Shown one piece after another: positions 60,941 through 64,000 of a stretch of 64,000 nucleotides of DNA. The DNA comes from Bdellovibrionales bacterium. GTDB taxonomy: Bacteria; Bdellovibrionota; Bdellovibrionia; Bdellovibrionales; Bdellovibrionaceae. Position 1 is the stretch's first letter. The number at the start of each line of letters is the position of its first letter. The DNA lies in assembly GCA_005793345.1 (NCBI GenBank), contig SXSU01000016.1, positions 34,035 to 98,034 of the forward strand. Reading direction: 5' to 3'. The notes under the pieces are model-generated. The model was not told the origin of the DNA, did not search any database, and saw only the letters and a list, made by a program, of their open reading frames with translations. Position numbers and translations under genes: made by a program.

Positions 60941-61375
60941 TTATTTCCACTTTTTACAAATAAACTCACCATCAGAAACTGTATTAACTTCTAATTTTGG
61001 AATCTCAAATTTACGCAAATCACCTGCAACTGAAGCCTTATATACAAAAGTATTATCTGTGAGAATAAATGGTTTAGAATAAATTCTAATATAATTGGAA
61101 TTACCCTGTGGTGATAAGCTATAGATAGCTATATACCCTTGAATCAAAGTATTATCATTACCTTTTTCATTATGAGTGATAACTTCAAAAGGTTGATTCA
61201 ATACCGTACAATCTTCTAGTGAATCACCTGGATGAGAACAAACCTGCTTAAGATCTAAATTGACATCAATAATGCCTCCTAAACTTTGATAATCATAACA
61301 TGTGTAGCCCAATTTTCCTGCTGCGATTGATGTCGAACATAAAAGAAAAAACAAAGTAGATATTAAATATTTCAT
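60941..61375 (-). CDS. small exported protein of unknown function
   Basis: Not recognised. The start at 61375 has AAGGGA upstream and gives a signal peptide (KYLISTLFFLLCSTSIAA); an earlier ATG at 61390 is less likely. The 144-residue mature chain has five cysteines (YTCYDY, KQVCSHP, EDCTVL, FICKKW) and alternating strands, suggesting a small disulfide-bonded beta fold. It has the same style as the next exported gene at 61729, but I cannot align the two with confidence. Confidence 0.7.
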   Translation of the reverse strand: MKYLISTLFFLLCSTSIAAGKLGYTCYDYQSLGGIIDVNLDLKQVCSHPGDSLEDCTVLNQPFEVITHNEKGNDNTLIQGYIAIYSLSPQGNSNYIRIYSKPFILTDNTFVYKASVAGDLRKFEIPKLEVNTVSDGEFICKKWK

Positions 61376-61728
61376 ATTTATTCCCTTCAAAGCATTTAAA
61401 GAAAATTATCAAATGTTGAAATCAGAATCAAAGTAAATTCAGTTTCGCAGATTAGCCGCATCAATTAATCCTAAAGTTCATTTTACAAAAAGGAGAAAAT
61501 TTTATTCCAACTTGAGTATCTTTAAAGAGGATCAAAAAAACTTGCTGACGTTCCACTTTTGATTAAATCTCTTTTACAATAAAAGATCTACTTGAACTGC
61601 GAATTTGAGGATAAATAAAATGAAATTTAGATGAAGAAGTATTTCTGCAAATACCCAAACCTTTCACTAAAAAAACTTGTGGCCCGGAGTTATCAGAAAT
61701 TACTTCGACCTTAAAAGATATCCATTTC
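61376..61728. other. gene-free stretch between two exported-protein genes
   Basis: About 350 bases, AT-rich. Nothing is recognisable beyond a presumed promoter for the gene at 60941-61375. Confidence 0.4.
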
Positions 61729-62121
61729 CTACTGATTTACGCAATTAAATGTACTTAAATCTGCATTTATTAACTCCAAGTTTTCTTCAGAGCTCGATCT
61801 AAAAAACTTATCCCATGTTAAAAAATTGGATGGTTCTTCGTTCGATTGATAGCAGCCACCATAAGAAAAAATAGTTCCAAAGTATATGACTCCACCAACA
61901 TGGCACGCTTGTGCCATAAGTGTATCTTTCGCACGTAATTGAGTATCTTCGAAGAACTCAATCTGTATTACTCTCTTATTGAAGCCTTGTTGAATCACAA
62001 TTTTTATTCTTCCGCTTTGATCTGTGCAAATTTGACTAGTCAAAGCGTGAGCCTGTCTCAAACCAGACAAGGTGAAAAAAAGTAAAACCATAGTCTTTAA
62101 ATTCAGTTTATTACATTTCAT
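61729..62121 (-). CDS. small exported protein of unknown function
   Basis: Not recognised. The start at 62121 is preceded by AAGGA at good spacing and opens a signal peptide (MVLLFFTLSGLRQAHA); the longer frame from 62160 adds 13 residues without support. The mature part starts LTSQICTDQSGRIKI and has cysteines in SQIC, QACHVG, GCYQS and FNCVNQ, so probably two disulfides. Beta strands alternate (VIYFGTIFSYGG). No family is assigned. Confidence 0.7.
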   Translation of the reverse strand: MKCNKLNLKTMVLLFFTLSGLRQAHALTSQICTDQSGRIKIVIQQGFNKRVIQIEFFEDTQLRAKDTLMAQACHVGGVIYFGTIFSYGGCYQSNEEPSNFLTWDKFFRSSSEENLELINADLSTFNCVNQ

Positions 62122-62723
62122 AGGATTCCTTTTGTTTTTCGTTACTTGTTTGTAACGCATAATTATTTAATATATAATTAGATGAATAAAAATGGATAAT
62201 AATGAAACAATTATTTCGATAGTCGAAACATTCAATGTTTACAAATTCAATTCTCGAACTTACCACCCCGATGGGTCCTCAAGGATAGCTCGACCAACTT
62301 CCGCTAGAGAAAACCAATTTTCTGTAGAGCTTGATCAATAAACTTAACTGTTTTTATCCCTCCCACTCCAAGAACTGGAATATGGAATTCTTATTGAAAT
62401 AAGTAGCACTGGGTACAGCACTCGAATATTATTTATAATTTCTAACAAAAAACGAGTGCGTCCCTCAAATGTTTGTCCATTATTATAAGGCCAGCTCCGA
62501 ATTCAGTTAACTCAGCATAATGCTGTAAAGTGTCTTTCGTAACAAAACCACTATTTGATGATGTGCCAGATGCCATTGGAGGGACCACCACACGGTTCTT
62601 TAAAATGTGACTTTTGCTTATTCTAATTTAGAAAATCGAGTGACTTTATTTAATTCCATTGATGTAAAGTAATTGAAAATAATTTCCTTGAAAAGAAATG
62701 AAATCAAAACTATCATTTCTTTT
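62122..62723. other. region holding the Old Yellow Enzyme remnant
   Basis: Between the exported gene and the LysR gene. Apart from the remnant at 62262-62602 the rest (62122-62261 and 62603-62723) shows no gene. The last 100 bases should hold the LysR promoter. Confidence 0.45.
62262..62602 (-). pseudogene. decayed Old Yellow Enzyme (NADH:flavin oxidoreductase) gene
   Basis: Reading the minus strand from about 62602 gives KNRVVVPPMASGTSSNSGFV, TKDTLQHYAEL, then EFGAGLIIMD, the FMN-binding opening of Old Yellow Enzyme-family proteins (KNRxVxxPM ... Y ... GxGLII). After a frameshift, FEGRTRFLLEIINNIRVLYP fits the middle, and IPVLGVGGIKTVKFIDQAL then VGRAILEDPSGW fits the C-terminal FMN-phosphate region. 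Only about 340 bases remain of a gene normally over 1,050, so large internal deletions and several frameshifts have occurred. It is divergent from the LysR gene at 62724, which probably once controlled it. Confidence 0.72.
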
Positions 62724-63593
62724 ATGGAAATATTTGAATTGAAGTATTTTTTAGGTGTTGCTCGTGAAGAAAATATACATAGAGCCGCAAATAAGTTAAA
62801 TGTCTCACCGGGGTCTTTAAGTAAAGCCATCACTAGGTTAGAAGCTGAGCTATCAGTCAATCTCTTTAGCAGAGAGGGGCGAAATATTCAACTTACCGAC
62901 CACGGCAGATTATTTCAGAAACGAGCTTCTGAAATTATTCATTTAGAAGAATCTTTGAAATTAGAATTATCAGGCCACTTGGGAACGATCAATGCTGTAA
63001 TAGCTGGGCCAGAAATTTTATTGACAAAAATGGGGCTCGATATATCTATCGATCTTCAAAAGAAATATCCAAAGATGAGATTTGAATTTCATGACACTGA
63101 TGATGACACGGCTCTAGGGCAGGTTGCAAGAGGCGAAGCTCATTTGGCCATTGTCACAACCGACATTCCAACTCACTTAGGACTATCAACAAAAGTCATT
63201 GAAGAACCTCAATTTCAGACGGTCGTTGGTGCGACACACCCTTTGTTCTTGTTTGCAAAACAAAAAAAAATAATTTCAGTTGAAAAAATTCTTGAACATG
63301 CATTTGTGAGCCCGAGTCATCCACTGCTAGGAAAAGTCGGCGCTAAGCAATCGGTAGATGGTTGGCGAGATGATCAATTCCCTCGTCGGGTGGGTTATCT
63401 GACTTCCAGTTTAAAAATGCTAGAAGAAATTGTTGAGCAAGGAAAAGCCTTAGCCTACTTACCAGATTATTTTGCCAAAAAACTAGATGTAGAAGTTTTA
63501 AAAATTTCCGGATGTCCGTATCATTGTAATCAAAAAGTGAAAGTTGTGGCCAAAAATCCTAAAGATCGCAGTTGGCTGAATCAGTGGTTCTAA
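62724..63593 (+). CDS. LysR family transcriptional regulator
   Basis: A 289-residue regulator with an N-terminal winged helix-turn-helix (FELKYFLGVAREENIHRAAN, then LNVSPGSLSKAITRLEAELS and LFSREGRNIQLTDHGRLF) and a C-terminal effector-binding domain of the periplasmic-binding-protein fold (about 90-289). The ATG at 62724 is the usual LysR start (MEIFELKYF); a TTG 17 codons earlier is unlikely. Its sequence is richer in G and C than the neighbours. The divergent remnant of an Old Yellow Enzyme gene (62262-62602) is its likely former target; with that lost, the regulator may be orphaned. It converges on a second, broken LysR gene. Confidence 0.92.
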   Translation: MEIFELKYFLGVAREENIHRAANKLNVSPGSLSKAITRLEAELSVNLFSREGRNIQLTDHGRLFQKRASEIIHLEESLKLELSGHLGTINAVIAGPEILLTKMGLDISIDLQKKYPKMRFEFHDTDDDTALGQVARGEAHLAIVTTDIPTHLGLSTKVIEEPQFQTVVGATHPLFLFAKQKKIISVEKILEHAFVSPSHPLLGKVGAKQSVDGWRDDQFPRRVGYLTSSLKMLEEIVEQGKALAYLPDYFAKKLDVEVLKISGCPYHCNQKVKVVAKNPKDRSWLNQWF

Positions 63594-63597
63594 AATA

Positions 63598-63894
63598 TTA
63601 GAGCTTTAGATTTGTGTCTGTGTTTTTAACAAGACATTCAATTACAGCCTGGTGCAGTTTTGAGTAAAAGGGCTGCTGATAATAATGAAGAACCACATCA
63701 ACCATATAAGGCTTATAACTTTTATTGATTTTAATTTTGGAATTATCTGCAACCAAATGTTTTGGCATCACGGCTCGCCCAAGTCCTAACGAAACTGCAT
63801 CGACTATACCATAACAGTCATCAAAATAAGATCTTTTATATTTAGGAACTTTAGCACCTGAGCTTGTCCCAAATCTAGGTGGGATTTGAGTGGA
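63598..63894 (-). pseudogene. C-terminal fragment of a second LysR-type regulator
   Basis: On the minus strand the last 98 codons of a LysR effector-binding domain are intact: RFGTSSGAKVPKYKRSYFDD, AVSLGLGRAVMPKHLV, and VVLHYYQQPFYSKLHQAVIE, then a normal stop at 63598. Upstream, the frame is closed by TAG at 63895-63897, and unrelated sequence follows from about 63885. The DNA-binding half is absent from the window. The break coincides with what looks like the end of a mobile element, so insertion or an associated deletion is the probable cause. Confidence 0.7.
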
Positions 63895-64000
63895 CTAATT
63901 GTTTACATTTAAGCTGCACTTTCATTTTGATTCAAGTTATTTTTTATATTTAAATTATTTTTAAAACTTTCTATCTCACTTTTTTTATAACTATTTTTTA
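63885..64000 (-). mobile_element. probable end of an insertion sequence (cut by window edge)
   Basis: Where the LysR fragment breaks off, the minus strand carries a short open frame that ends NLNIKNNLNQNESAA at the stop codon 63909-63911. Then about 25 bases including TCCACTCAAATCCCACC lead to the junction. A coding sequence ending just inside a terminus, abutting a truncated gene, is the usual layout of an IS end. The family cannot be named from 30 codons. Confidence 0.4.

Overview
The window is AT-rich bacterial DNA, roughly one third G+C by eye. It most resembles a member of the Bdellovibrionota (Bdellovibrio-like Oligoflexia). The main clues are four TIGR02147-family regulators, a family described mainly from Bdellovibrio and Fibrobacter, and an unusually high share of exported proteins that look lineage-specific. 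Many exported proteins carry a HELSH/HELSR-type metal-site signature. I saw no rRNA, tRNA or CRISPR array. The lineage call is inference; no marker gene settles it.

Layout. 1-4.6 kb: a persulfide-dioxygenase/rhodanese gene cut by the left edge, a Crp/Fnr regulator, a large exported protein and prephenate dehydratase. 4.7-9.1 kb: a TIGR02147 regulator facing four exported proteins of unknown function. 9.3-15 kb: housekeeping genes (TrmH methyltransferase, acyl-CoA dehydrogenase, YihY membrane protein, an S1-repeat protein, cysteine desulfurase). 15-24 kb: large exported proteins (DUF4105-like, trypsin-like protease), a two-winged-helix/TPR-like regulator, a lipoprotein, a candidate GC-rich structured RNA, and a family of compound hairpin repeats that start on gene stop codons. 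24.1-25.6 kb: an insertion sequence inserted inside one of these repeats. 26-28 kb: a BlaI-type repressor with a doubled palindromic operator, overlapping a BlaR1-like M56 peptidase whose exported part is a lytic transglycosylase instead of a penicillin-binding sensor. 28-31 kb: hemolysin III, an SDR oxidoreductase and RsgA. 31.5-36 kb: a TraB/ChaN-like gene broken by one stop codon, a PhnB-like protein of different base composition, and umuDC. 36-42.6 kb: TIGR02147 regulators next to exported proteins, including a tandem duplicated pair in which one copy lost its HExxH site, then a SRAP/HMCES-type peptidase. 42.6-43.7 kb: ThiL.

From about 43.7 kb to the end the region looks accessory and decaying. 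It has long gene-poor gaps, an out-of-frame nucleotidyltransferase/DJ-1 chimera, a VOC remnant, an Old Yellow Enzyme remnant beside a LysR gene, and a LysR tail cut by a probable mobile element at the right edge. Intact genes there include an AbiE-like two-gene unit, two GNAT acetyltransferases, an alpha/beta hydrolase with EF-hand-like loops, an exported GHKL-ATPase-like protein and an exported methyltransferase-like protein.

The best candidate for an undescribed system is the BlaI/M56-transglycosylase pair at 25.9-28.0 kb. It could couple a membrane signalling protease directly to peptidoglycan recognition or cutting. The GC-rich RNA candidate at 22.6-22.9 kb and the stop-codon-linked hairpin repeats come next.
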